DNA from: Ruminococcus sp.
GTDB lineage: Bacteria; Bacillota; Clostridia; Oscillospirales; Ruminococcaceae
DNA: 32,690 nt
Direction of reading: 5' to 3'
Assembly (NCBI GenBank): GCA_031262835.1
Contig: JAISGY010000057.1
Coordinates: 1 to 32,690, forward strand
This document shows positions 1-7,447 of this stretch, one piece after another; positions within the stretch are counted from its first letter, which is position 1, and every line of letters starts with the position of its first letter. The notes beneath the pieces are model-generated. The model did no database searches. It was not told the origin of the DNA and worked only from the letters and a program-made list of their open reading frames with translations. A program made the position numbers and the translations under genes.

Positions 1-97
1 AGGAATAAATCCCCGCGCCGCCGACTGCAAGAAGGCACACAAACACAGCGATTGCGAGACCCTTCCCGGTGAACTTTGAAAAATCGAATTTCTTCAT
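1..97 (-). CDS. N-terminus of a membrane-anchored or secreted protein (partial)
   Basis: Only the first 32 codons lie in the window; the rest runs off the left edge. Translation starts at the ATG at 95-97, preceded by a GGAGAG ribosome binding site six bases upstream. The visible peptide has a short basic, aromatic head (MKKFDFSKFTGKG) followed by a hydrophobic stretch (LAIAVFVCLLAVGGAGIY), which is the pattern of a signal peptide or N-terminal membrane anchor. No catalytic domain is visible, so the function cannot be named. It is transcribed divergently from the DUF975 gene. Confidence 0.6.
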   Translation of the reverse strand, partial: MKKFDFSKFTGKGLAIAVFVCLLAVGGAGIYS

Positions 98-153
98 CTG
101 CTCTCCATTCCGCCGTCATAACTTTATTTCGACGGCTGAAGTATAAATTTAAC

Positions 154-181
154 TTGACCGAATACAGCTATCCGGTATAAT
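154..181 (+). promoter_or_regulatory. Candidate distal sigma-A promoter upstream of the DUF975 gene
   Basis: A TTGACC box (154-159) and a perfect TATAAT (176-181) are separated by 16 bases. It would give a long leader of about 240 bases. It is less convincing than the promoter at 275-303. Confidence 0.35.
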
Positions 182-274
182 CAATAGTTTTGACAAAGAT
201 TAGATAATTATTCTAAATTTAGCAAAATTTTAGGACAACAATTATTACATTTGTGTTAATTTTCATAAAAACTA

Positions 275-303
275 TTGACTTTTCATAATATATAACGTAT
301 AAT
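275..303 (+). promoter_or_regulatory. Sigma-A promoter of the DUF975 gene
   Basis: TTGACT (275-280) and TATAAT (298-303) are separated by exactly 17 bases, in AT-rich surroundings. Transcription would start near 310, placing the hairpin at 341-377 in the untranslated leader. The first ten bases, TTGACTTTTC, are also found in the tepA promoter. Confidence 0.75.
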
Positions 304-340
304 AGAAACACTACATATTATGTGAATAACGAGAAAGTAA

Positions 341-377
341 GTTTTGCTCCCCCCGCCGGAGGCGGGGGGAGCAAAAC
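341..377 (+). repeat. Perfect GC-rich inverted repeat in the DUF975 leader
   Basis: Two 17-base arms (GTTTTGCTCCCCCCGCC at 341-357 and its exact complement at 361-377) flank a GGA loop. The stem contains ten consecutive G-C pairs, so it should be very stable in RNA. No run of T follows on either strand, so it is not a standard intrinsic terminator. It lies between the promoter at 275-303 and the start codon at 427. It could be a dispersed palindromic repeat or a leader structure; the sequence alone does not decide. Confidence 0.8.
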
Positions 378-426
378 AAAAAATTCATTACTATTTGTGC
401 CGCGTTGCGGCGGAATGGAGCTTATT

Positions 427-1137
427 ATGTTTAACAGAGTTTGGTTTAAGGATCTTGCGAAAGAACAGATAAAGCCGAATTTAGGACCGCTTGCACTTGT
501 ACTTTTAATATTCTTGGGAATCTCATTCGCTCTCGGAATGGTTATTGAAATAGGTGTCTTAGTCGGTATGGCGATGGACGGCGGGCTTGAATCGGGCGGA
601 GCGGTAACAGCTTTATTTTCGCTCATCGGTACGGCTCTGATGTATATAATACTCGGTCCGTTGCTTCTCGGTATTCAAAAAGTCTACCTCGGGCTGACAC
701 ATGGCGAAACGCCGAAAGCTTCCGATATTTTCTACGCATTTTCTTCCTCACAGCTTTTCTGGGGAGCGGTAAGACTTTATTTCTTAATGTCTTTATTTAT
801 CGCGCTCTGGCTGCTTCTCTTTATCGTACCCGGAATAATCCGTTCAATCGACTATATGCAAGCGTTCTATCTCCTTATCGAGAACCCCGAAAAAACCGCA
901 AGGGAATGTCTTAAGGAGAGCATATTCTTAACCCGCGGACATCGCGGCGATATATTTGTAACACAGCTGTCATTCATCCTTTGGTCGTTTACCTCAATGA
1001 TTCCGATTGTGGGAGTGTTTATCGTTTACGGCTATGTTTATCCCTACATCATGACAACAATGGCGAATATCCACCGCTTCCTGCTTGATGAAAAATACGG
1101 AAATTCACCGGGTTTTGCGCCGCAAGAGCAGTATTAA
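427..1137 (+). CDS. DUF975-family integral membrane protein
   Basis: A 236-residue polytopic membrane protein. Several hydrophobic segments are obvious, for example around LGPLALVLLIFLGISFALG, SLFIALWLLLFIVPGIIRS and SFILWSFTSMIPIVGVFIV. The central part, with W/LFIVPGIIRS, a run of YMQAFYLLIENP, then a Leu-Thr-Arg-Gly-His-Arg-like motif before a second membrane block, is the DUF975 signature. The family is widespread in Firmicutes and has no established function. An in-frame ATG exists at 415 and an open frame reaches back to 322. I chose the ATG at 427 because GGAG at 417-420 is six bases upstream and because upstream codons run through the hairpin. It is monocistronic, between its own promoter and a terminator. 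Confidence 0.85.
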   Translation: MFNRVWFKDLAKEQIKPNLGPLALVLLIFLGISFALGMVIEIGVLVGMAMDGGLESGGAVTALFSLIGTALMYIILGPLLLGIQKVYLGLTHGETPKASDIFYAFSSSQLFWGAVRLYFLMSLFIALWLLLFIVPGIIRSIDYMQAFYLLIENPEKTARECLKESIFLTRGHRGDIFVTQLSFILWSFTSMIPIVGVFIVYGYVYPYIMTTMANIHRFLLDEKYGNSPGFAPQEQY

Positions 1138-1143
1138 CACAAA

Positions 1144-1184
1144 AAAGCACTATTATGGTAATGAAATTACCATAATAGTGCTTT
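1144..1184. terminator. Bidirectional intrinsic terminator between converging genes
   Basis: A perfect stem with 19-base arms (AAAGCACTATTATGGTAAT at 1144-1162 and its complement at 1166-1184) and a GAA loop. An A run just before it (1141-1146) gives a U tract on the minus strand, and the TTT/AAATTT after it serves the plus strand. It sits seven bases after the DUF975 stop and ten bases after the stop of the converging acyl-CoA synthetase. Confidence 0.85.
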
Positions 1185-1194
1185 AAATTTGTGC

Positions 1195-2865
1195 TTAGCC
1201 GTTATCGTTATTCCTTATCTCTGCGCGCTTAATCTTTCCGCCGAGTGTCTTCGGAAGCTCCTTAACATACTCCACAACACGCGGGTATTTATAAGGCGCG
1301 GTAACTTTCTTAACGTGATTTTGAATCTCTTTGGTGAGAACTTCGGAGGGTTCATAACCCGCCGCAAGGACAATTGTCGCTTTAACAACCTGCCCCCTTA
1401 TCGGGTCGGGCGCGGCGGTTACCGCACATTCAACGCAAGCAGGGTGTTCGAGGATCGCGCTCTCAACCTCGAAAGGTCCTATCCGATAACCCGAACATTT
1501 TATAACGTCATCGTTCCTCCCGACGAACCAATAATAGCCGTCCGGGTCCCGCCAAGCAACGTCCCCGGTGTCGTATCTGTCGCCGCCCAAGATACTTTCG
1601 GTCATTTCGGCGTTGTTATAATACCCGGTAAAAAGCCCGACAGGGAACTTTTCGTCAATGCCGCAGATGCAGATTGTCCCTTCTTCACCGTCGCCGCAAA
1701 CGTTGCCGTCGTTATCAATCAGCTGTATGTTGTAAGTTGGGGAGGGTTTCCCGGTTGAACCGGGCTGGGGGTCTATCCACTTGAAATTCGCGATTAAGAC
1801 GGGTCCTTCGGACTGCCCGAAACCCTCCCGCATCTTAAGCCCGGTGAGTTTCTCCCACTGGCGGAAAACTTCGGGGTTTAGGGGCTCGCCCGCTATGCAG
1901 AAATTATGAACGGACGAGAGGTCGTATTTTGCGACGTCCTCTTGAAGCATAAAGCGAAACATCGTCGGCGGCGCGCAGAATGTCGTGAGCTTGTAGTCTT
2001 GAATTTTCTGTAACAGCTTCGCGGGGACGAATTTGTCCATATCGTAACCGAAAATCGTCGCGCCGCAGATCCACTGCCCGTAAATCTTCCCCCAGCCGAA
2101 CTTCGCCCAGCCCGAGTCGGAAACGCTCATGTGGAGGGTGTTTTCTTCAACCTGCTGCCAATACTTCGCCGTGATAATGTGCCCGAGAGGGTGCGCGAAG
2201 TTGTGCTGTACCATCTTCGGCATACCCGTTGTCCCGGAGGTGAAGTAGATAAGCATTATGTCCGACCACTTCTGCCCCGCCCTTCGCTCAAATGTGTCGG
2301 GGAATTTCGCCGCCTCTTCGTCAAGGTTAAAATAACCCGTATGCGTTCTTGCACGTTCACCTTTACTTGGTACAACAGCCAAGTATTTGAGAGAGTCAAC
2401 CTTGTCGAACGCGCCGTCAATCTGGCTTATAACGAAATCGTCGTCAACGCAGATTATCATCTTAACCCCCGCGGAATTCCCGCGATAGGCAATGTCCTTC
2501 ACCGTTAACTGCAAAGACCCCGGGATTAAGCTTGCGCCGATTTTGTGGAGCGCGGTTGCACACACCCAATACTCCCATCTGCGGCGAAGGATTAACATAA
2601 CAACATCGCCTTTGCCGATACCGAGTGAGGTAAAAAAGTTAGCGGCTTTGTTTGAAAGTCTGCTGATGTCGGTGAAGGTGAATGTCCTCTCTTCATCGTT
2701 GTCGTTGCACCATACAAGGGCTTTCTTCTCGGGTTCGCGCTTCGCCCATTCGTCAACTATGTCGAAACCGAAGTTGAAGTCTTCGGGTACGTTTATTGTG
2801 AAATTTTCCTTAAAGTCCTCGTAAGAGTCAAAATCTATCCTTGGTAAAAATCGGTCTAATAACAT
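1195..2865 (-). CDS. AMP-dependent acyl-CoA synthetase (acetyl/medium-chain type)
   Basis: A 556-residue member of the adenylate-forming (ANL) superfamily. It would activate a carboxylic acid with ATP to an acyl-AMP and transfer it to coenzyme A in the cytoplasm. The phosphate-binding loop YFTSGTTGMPK starts at residue 207. GFGQSEGP follows as the A5-type motif, then YDTGDVAWRDPDGYYWFVGRNDD (A7/A8), and the catalytic lysine of the GGKIKR motif near residue 544. The overall layout resembles the medium-chain acyl-CoA synthetase branch, but I cannot tell acetate from butyrate or branched or aromatic acids. AGGAAG lies 11 bases before the ATG. It follows the Cmk::XRE-cupin gene by 23 bases on the same strand. 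XRE-cupin regulators next to an AMP-binding synthetase are a recurrent pairing in Clostridia, so the neighbour may control it. Confidence 0.9.
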   Translation of the reverse strand: MLLDRFLPRIDFDSYEDFKENFTINVPEDFNFGFDIVDEWAKREPEKKALVWCNDNDEERTFTFTDISRLSNKAANFFTSLGIGKGDVVMLILRRRWEYWVCATALHKIGASLIPGSLQLTVKDIAYRGNSAGVKMIICVDDDFVISQIDGAFDKVDSLKYLAVVPSKGERARTHTGYFNLDEEAAKFPDTFERRAGQKWSDIMLIYFTSGTTGMPKMVQHNFAHPLGHIITAKYWQQVEENTLHMSVSDSGWAKFGWGKIYGQWICGATIFGYDMDKFVPAKLLQKIQDYKLTTFCAPPTMFRFMLQEDVAKYDLSSVHNFCIAGEPLNPEVFRQWEKLTGLKMREGFGQSEGPVLIANFKWIDPQPGSTGKPSPTYNIQLIDNDGNVCGDGEEGTICICGIDEKFPVGLFTGYYNNAEMTESILGGDRYDTGDVAWRDPDGYYWFVGRNDDVIKCSGYRIGPFEVESAILEHPACVECAVTAAPDPIRGQVVKATIVLAAGYEPSEVLTKEIQNHVKKVTAPYKYPRVVEYVKELPKTLGGKIKRAEIRNNDNG

Positions 2866-2888
2866 CGCTTTTTCATCTTCCTAAAATT

Positions 2889-4181
2889 TTATTCTTTTTG
2901 TTCGCTGATAATTGTAACAAATCTTGCCTTTTCGTCCCCCGCGCATTTTTGCCCGTGGGGAAGGTTTGAATTGAAGTAGACGCTGTCGCCTTCTTCTAAG
3001 ATAAGCTCGTGTCCGTCGATAGTAACCGCAACTTTTCCGCGAAGGACAAGGTTAAATTCCTCGCCCGGGTGTGAAACAAGTGAGGCGGGTTCGTCCGTCG
3101 GGTCGAGGGTAACAAGGAGCGGCTGCATAATCTTGTTCTTCATCTTGTATGCTAAGTCCTTGTAACGATACCCGGCGAAGCGGTTAATCGAGCGTCCGCC
3201 GCCGCGCTTAATCACTTGGAAAGTCGAAAGGCGGGAGGCTTCCCCGGTTACAAGCTCGTTGAAATCCACGCCGAATTTGTTTGAAATTTCGTAGATGACG
3301 CTTATCGGGAAATCGCCTGTCTTTTCATATTCGTAATATTTGACTCGCGGTACTGAAAGCTCGTCTGCAAGGCTTTCTGCCGTATAGCCGCAAACCTCGC
3401 GGAGTTCAATTATTCTTGCCGCAATGTCGGAAATTCCGTTCATATTGCCTGTACCCCAATTCTTTTTGATTATTTCAATAACAGAGTCAACGACCTGTTC
3501 AAAGCTAAAGTTTGATGTTTCGATAACCATTGCATCATCAGCTTTCAAAAGCGGCGCGATCTCCCTGTGGGAGTCGTCGTAATCCCGCTTGTTAATATCC
3601 GTGAAGATCCGCTCGAAGTCTGATTCGGGAAGTCCCAACTGCCTAAGCCGCCATCTTGCTCTGACGTCCGCCGTGGCAGTTAAAAACAGTTTAATGTCTG
3701 CGTCGGGAAGAACAACCGTCCCGATATCCCGCCCGTCAACTATTACGTCGTTTTTACCGGCAATATCCCTCTGCAAATCAAGGAGGAAATCGCGCACCGC
3801 ACCTATTGCCGAAATCTTCGACGTCATCATCGAATTCTCGGGCGTGCGAATCTCGTCGGTAACATCCTCACCGTTAACATACATTCGCTGAATGCCGTCG
3901 ATATATTTTACGTCAATGTTAAGTTTTTCCAAAAAGTCGGTGATAAAGCGGGTATTGACTCGCTCCTTAAGCATCTCATACGCCACAGAGCGGTAAAGCG
4001 CGCCCGTGTCGAGGTAGTTTATATTAAGCCTTCTTGCAACTTCCATGCAAACAGAACTCTTTCCCGCACCGGCAGGTCCGTCAACTGCAATTTTCAAGGT
4101 ACGTTGGGGGGCAGCCGCAGCTGCTAAACTTCTCTGAAGAAAGTTTTCCCCCCAAACCCCCCTTTCAAAAACTTTTTTCAT
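2889..4181 (-). CDS. cmk: Cytidylate kinase fused in frame to an XRE-cupin regulator
   Basis: A 430-codon frame with two unrelated parts. Residues about 29-243 are a CMP/dCMP kinase, which phosphorylates CMP to CDP: the P-loop GPAGAGKSS (35-43), DTGALYR (58-64), DGRDIGTVV and the Arg-rich lid RARWRLRQLG are all present. Residues 247-430 form a helix-turn-helix (about 250-312) plus a cupin (about 355-428, HPGEEF and LPHG motifs), the standard layout and length of an XRE-cupin regulator. Met247 could be an internal start, but its ribosome binding site is weak (AGG five bases before) and no stop separates the parts. The first 28 codons are translated from a palindromic repeat and are probably not native; TTG at 4097 would restore a canonical Cmk start (MKIAVDGPAGAGKSS), though it too lacks a clear ribosome binding site. 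The HI0933 neighbour upstream fits the usual clostridial cmk context. Confidence 0.85.
   Translation of the reverse strand: MKKVFERGVWGENFLQRSLAAAAAPQRTLKIAVDGPAGAGKSSVCMEVARRLNINYLDTGALYRSVAYEMLKERVNTRFITDFLEKLNIDVKYIDGIQRMYVNGEDVTDEIRTPENSMMTSKISAIGAVRDFLLDLQRDIAGKNDVIVDGRDIGTVVLPDADIKLFLTATADVRARWRLRQLGLPESDFERIFTDINKRDYDDSHREIAPLLKADDAMVIETSNFSFEQVVDSVIEIIKKNWGTGNMNGISDIAARIIELREVCGYTAESLADELSVPRVKYYEYEKTGDFPISVIYEISNKFGVDFNELVTGEASRLSTFQVIKRGGGRSINRFAGYRYKDLAYKMKNKIMQPLLVTLDPTDEPASLVSHPGEEFNLVLRGKVAVTIDGHELILEEGDSVYFNSNLPHGQKCAGDEKARFVTIISEQKE
4104..4155. repeat. Palindromic GC-rich repeat element at the 5' end of cmk
   Basis: Outer arms TTGGGGGG (4104-4111) and CCCCCCAA (4148-4155) enclose two smaller hairpins: GCAGC/GCTGC around CGCA (4111-4124), and AAACTTCT/AGAAAGTTT around CTGA with one bulged base (4126-4146). 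The structure would fold as a branched stem. Just beyond it, on the minus strand, is AGTTTTTGAAAGG, which resembles the flank of a repeat I recall as common in Ruminococcaceae genomes. It lies between the HI0933 stop and the cmk kinase domain, and is open in the cmk frame. Confidence 0.65.
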
Positions 4182-4217
4182 TTTTGTTTTGTTTATTGTT
4201 CGCTAATATACTGACTG

Positions 4218-5438
4218 TCAGTAACTATCGGTCGCTGCTTTAGCCGCCGCAAAAGCAGTAGTAAACGCTATTTGCAGGTTATACCCGCCTGTATAAGCGT
4301 CAAGGTCGATAACCTCACCCGCAAAATACAGATTCGGGATTTTTTTATGCCGCATTGTCTTCGGCTCAATTTCTTTTATATTAACGCCGCCGCGTGTTAT
4401 AATCGCCTCGAGAATCGGGCGAAAACCCGTTATTTCAAGCGAAAAATTCTTAAGAAGTTTAACAAGAGCCGACCGTTCCGCCTTAGTAACAGCGTTGACT
4501 TGTTTTTCGGGGTTTATACCCGAAAGGTTAACAATTATCGGGCGGAGTGAGGAGGGGAGAAGCTTATCGAGGGCGTTCCCGAAATGCCGGTTCGGGTTTT
4601 CGTCAAAATCGCGCAAAATCCGACGGTCAAGGGTTAATTCGTCAAGCGCGAGTTTTAAATCAATCCCGGCAATTGCCCCTAACGGGTTTTTAATATGCGC
4701 GGAAGCTGATAACACCAGCGGTCCTGTTATTCCGTAATCGGTAAAAAGCATTTCACCCTGTTCCGAAAAAACAACCTTATTATTTTCCGTAATGCTTAAC
4801 TTAACATTCCGAAGTGAAAGCCCTTGCAAGTCCTTAACGAATTTCTCACGAACAACAAGCGGAACAAGCGACGGGCGAATATCGGTAATATTAACGCCCA
4901 AGTCTGCCGCAAGCTTATAACCGCTCCCGTCAGAACCCGTCCCGGGGTAAGACTTTCCGCCTGTTGCAAGGATAATGTTTTCGGCGTAAATTTCGTTATT
5001 ACCGTCCGTTACGCCGGTGACTCGCCCATTGTCATGAAGAATTTTTTTAACGTTAAATTCTCTGAAAGTTACCCCTAATCGTTTACACTCATTAACAAGG
5101 GCATCCGCGATGTCATGCGCGGAATCCGATTCTGGGAAAACTCTGTTGCCGCGCTCGGTCTTTAGCGGAACGCCTAAGTCCTCGAAAAATCTCATTGTGT
5201 CCTGCGCGGTGAAATTGCTGTAAGCGGAGAATAAAAACTTCGCGTTGTTTGTAATACTATCGAAGAATTCCTCTTTTGTGCAGTTGTTGGTAACGTTGCA
5301 ACGTCCCTTGCCGGTTATGCGAAGCTTCTTTCCGGGGGTGCGGTTTTTGTCTAAGACTGTTACGGAGAGGTTATTGCGGGCGGCGGTAACGGCGGCGAAA
5401 AGCCCTGCCGCGCCGGTACCGATTATAAGGAGGTTCAT
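4218..5438 (-). CDS. HI0933/BaiN-family FAD-dependent oxidoreductase
   Basis: A 406-residue flavoprotein. The N-terminal Rossmann motif LLIIGTGAAGLFAA binds the ADP part of FAD, and PGKKLRITGKGRCNVTN is the family signature. A second nucleotide-associated stretch, IILATGGKSYPGTGSDGSGY, lies mid-protein, and the C-terminus has GGVNIKEIEPKTM and NLYFAGEVIDLDAYTGGYNLQIAF, which closes the FAD site. The family includes YhiN and YtfP; the physiological substrate is not established for most members. A very strong GGAGGAGGGGAG ribosome binding site precedes the ATG, and the start overlaps the stop of the RpiR gene by four bases. Linkage to cmk is common in Clostridia. Confidence 0.92.
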   Translation of the reverse strand: MNLLIIGTGAAGLFAAVTAARNNLSVTVLDKNRTPGKKLRITGKGRCNVTNNCTKEEFFDSITNNAKFLFSAYSNFTAQDTMRFFEDLGVPLKTERGNRVFPESDSAHDIADALVNECKRLGVTFREFNVKKILHDNGRVTGVTDGNNEIYAENIILATGGKSYPGTGSDGSGYKLAADLGVNITDIRPSLVPLVVREKFVKDLQGLSLRNVKLSITENNKVVFSEQGEMLFTDYGITGPLVLSASAHIKNPLGAIAGIDLKLALDELTLDRRILRDFDENPNRHFGNALDKLLPSSLRPIIVNLSGINPEKQVNAVTKAERSALVKLLKNFSLEITGFRPILEAIITRGGVNIKEIEPKTMRHKKIPNLYFAGEVIDLDAYTGGYNLQIAFTTAFAAAKAATDSY

Positions 5439-6304
5439 CTCCCCTCCTCCTTATCACTCGCACTATAAACCTCAAACTTCTCGTAAATCTCCTCCATACG
5501 CTTATAGTTAGCCTCAACATAATCCTGCTTCCGTATCCCGACCGCTACAATAAGCGCATTAAGTACGCTCATAGGCGCGACGAGGGAGTCGGCGAAGGAG
5601 GTTAAATTCGATTTCGCTATAAGTACATTGTCGGAGAATTCGGCTATCGGCGAAAGGGTTGAATCGGTAAGCCCGATAACCTTCGCGCCGCTTTCTTTCG
5701 CGAATTTCATCGCGTTGACCGTGTGCTTAGAGTATCGCGGGAAGCTCATGCCTATCATTACATCGCTTTTCCCGATTGATAAAATCTGCTCGAACATCTC
5801 GCTCGTTGACGTTGTATGAACAAGCTTAACGCTCTCGAACATCATGTTGAAATAAAACGACGCGTACCTCGCAAGAACCGCCGCAGACCTTGCGCCGATA
5901 ACGTAGATATTCTGCCCGCCGCAAAGCGTGTCAACCGCCGCGTAAAATTCCTTCTTCTCCGCCGTCTCAAGCGTCTTCTTAAGCTTGTCAATATCCATCG
6001 CAAGAATCTTTTCAAAAGCATCGTCCGCGCCGATACGGTCGTTCATAACGCTAATCCGCTCAATAGTCGTAAGCTTCGAGCCGGTATAATCCCGTATAGC
6101 GGTTATCATCTCGGGGTAACCCTCGAACCCAAGCTCAAAGGCGAATCTTACAACAGTCGATTCCGAAACGCCGGTAAGCTCCCCGAGTTTCGCGGCGGTG
6201 AGATAAGCCGCCTTCGCGTAGTTTTCGGTAATATAGTCCGCGATTTTCTTGTGCCCCTTAGACATCTTGCGGTAATCTTCTTTAATCTGGTCGAATATGT
6301 TCAT
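5435..6304 (-). CDS. MurR/RpiR-family transcriptional regulator
   Basis: A 289-residue regulator with an N-terminal helix-turn-helix of the RpiR type (about residues 1-75; GHKKIADYITENYAKAAYLT followed by LGELTGVSESTVVRFAFELG) and a sugar-isomerase SIS domain (about 120-255; NIYVIGARSAAVLARY, then SFPRYSKHTVNAMKFAKESG). Family members bind phosphosugars and control sugar or amino-sugar catabolism genes. No sugar operon is adjacent, so the target is unknown. An ATG at 6316 exists, but its only GGGG is two bases away. The ATG at 6304 has GGGA six bases upstream and gives the usual MNIFDQI start. It lies two bases after the DUF3006 stop and overlaps the HI0933 gene by four bases. Confidence 0.88.
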   Translation of the reverse strand: MNIFDQIKEDYRKMSKGHKKIADYITENYAKAAYLTAAKLGELTGVSESTVVRFAFELGFEGYPEMITAIRDYTGSKLTTIERISVMNDRIGADDAFEKILAMDIDKLKKTLETAEKKEFYAAVDTLCGGQNIYVIGARSAAVLARYASFYFNMMFESVKLVHTTSTSEMFEQILSIGKSDVMIGMSFPRYSKHTVNAMKFAKESGAKVIGLTDSTLSPIAEFSDNVLIAKSNLTSFADSLVAPMSVLNALIVAVGIRKQDYVEANYKRMEEIYEKFEVYSASDKEEGR

Positions 6305-6306
6305 AA

Positions 6307-6513
6307 TTAATCCCATAACCCCGATAGTTTTCTATTAATTTCATCACGCCGCTTTTCTGTTGCGTGTTTTTTTATCCTGTAACCGCCGTCAACCTTCCCT
6401 AAAACGTCGCCTGCGCCCGCCTCGCCTAAAATATCCGTAAGAGGAATGTCAATGTGCCCGCCGTCCGTTTCAACGACTGCGATATTTCCTTCAATACGAT
6501 CAATTATTAACAC
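6307..6513 (-). CDS. DUF3006 family small protein
   Basis: A 68-residue protein matching the DUF3006 pattern: an IDRIEGNIAVVET start, a GDVL motif in the middle, and a C-terminal TEKRRDEINRKLSGLW. These proteins look like small beta-barrels and often sit beside ComEC-like metallo-hydrolases, as here; their role is not established. The start is GTG at 6513 with AAAGG nine bases upstream. The gene overlaps the end of the metallo-hydrolase gene by 14 bases, which suggests coupled translation. Confidence 0.85.
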   Translation of the reverse strand: MLIIDRIEGNIAVVETDGGHIDIPLTDILGEAGAGDVLGKVDGGYRIKKHATEKRRDEINRKLSGLWD

Positions 6514-7447
6514 GTGTAATTACCTTTCCATCTGTTTCAAAAACTATGTTGCCGTCAACGTCGGTGCGGAATATCTTAGCGTAACCTTCGAGTCTTGTAA
6601 GAGTTTCACCGGTCGGGTGGTTGTAGCTGTTCCCCGCGCCGACTTCGATTACCGCCCAACGGGGTGCTACCGCCGCCAAAAACTCATCTGTCGAGGAATT
6701 CGCGCTTCCGTGATGCCCGACTTTTAGGATGTCGGCGTGTAAATTCTGCCCGGACTCTATCATAGCCTCTTCGGCGGGCTTCTCCGCGTCCCCGGTAAAA
6801 AGCCAGCTTGAATCCTTATAAACAAGACGAATTACAACCGAATAGTCGTTAAGGTCGGAAAAATCAGCGTTTTTGCCGGGTGACAAGACAGTAAATTCCG
6901 CCTCGCCGAGACTGTATTTGTCTCCCGCCGCCGCCGCAGTAAGCTTATAACCCTTAGCAGCCGCCGCGTCAATAAAATTCTCAAAAACCCTCGTAGTCGG
7001 CGTCATATCCCCCGGCAGCTTCGGCGTTATAATTTTATCAACATCAAAGTTTGCGATAACTTCCGGGAGCCCCCCGATATGGTCTGAATGAGGGTGGGTA
7101 GCAACTATATAGTCAAGCTTAGTTATGCCCAGTTTCTGTAAATATGATACAACCGTTGCGCCGTATTCAGCTTCCCCCGCGTCAATAAGCATAGCCTTGT
7201 CACCATAGGTAATAAGCTCGGAGTCGCCCTGCCCAACGTCGATAAAATGAACAGCGAGTTTTTCACCCGCGGCTGTGACAGGATCATTCTCCGCGTACTC
7301 ACTGTCATCGCCGCGAAGTTCATAAACAGCCGAAAGAACAAGCCCCGCGATAATAAGGAGCAGTATAATTACGAGCGGGAATGAGAGTTTCGCCCCGGTT
7401 TTGCCCCTTTGCGGAGCTTTCCGCGTCGGTCTTGTCTGCCTTGCCAT
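6500..7447 (-). CDS. ComEC-like MBL-fold metallo-hydrolase, membrane anchored
   Basis: A 315-residue protein: a basic cytoplasmic head (residues 1-21), one membrane anchor (about 22-43), then a metallo-beta-lactamase domain facing outward. The domain has the ComEC/Rec2 signature HFIDVGQGDSELI, the metal-binding THPHSDHIGG (His118, His120, Asp122, His123), FTGDAE and KVGHHGS. The full ComEC channel domain is absent, so this is the stand-alone hydrolase type; a nuclease or phosphodiesterase acting on external nucleic acid is plausible but not shown. AAGGAAG lies seven bases before the ATG. The start lies 79 bases inside the 3' end of ygiQ. Confidence 0.9.
   Translation of the reverse strand: MARQTRPTRKAPQRGKTGAKLSFPLVIILLLIIAGLVLSAVYELRGDDSEYAENDPVTAAGEKLAVHFIDVGQGDSELITYGDKAMLIDAGEAEYGATVVSYLQKLGITKLDYIVATHPHSDHIGGLPEVIANFDVDKIITPKLPGDMTPTTRVFENFIDAAAAKGYKLTAAAAGDKYSLGEAEFTVLSPGKNADFSDLNDYSVVIRLVYKDSSWLFTGDAEKPAEEAMIESGQNLHADILKVGHHGSANSSTDEFLAAVAPRWAVIEVGAGNSYNHPTGETLTRLEGYAKIFRTDVDGNIVFETDGKVITRVNN

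Larger units (their letters stand above)
98..426. other. Divergent intergenic region
   Basis: This gene-free, AT-rich stretch separates the left-edge minus-strand gene from the plus-strand DUF975 gene. It holds two candidate plus-strand sigma-A promoters (154-181 and 275-303) and a perfect GC-rich hairpin (341-377). A small inverted repeat, GCCGTC (112-117) and GACGGC (131-136), lies in the likely leader of the left-edge gene. I found no convincing minus-strand promoter. An open frame runs from about 322 into the DUF975 gene, but the hairpin and the better ribosome binding site downstream argue that this part is not translated. Confidence 0.6.

Noticed and set aside
322..426. Longer N-terminus for the DUF975 protein
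   Set aside because: These codons run through the perfect hairpin, read as low-complexity residues, and the ATG at 427 has a better ribosome binding site.
1189..1758. 189-codon plus-strand open frame over the acyl-CoA synthetase
   Set aside because: It lies opposite conserved A7-A10 motifs of the synthetase and starts inside the terminator flank with no ribosome binding site.
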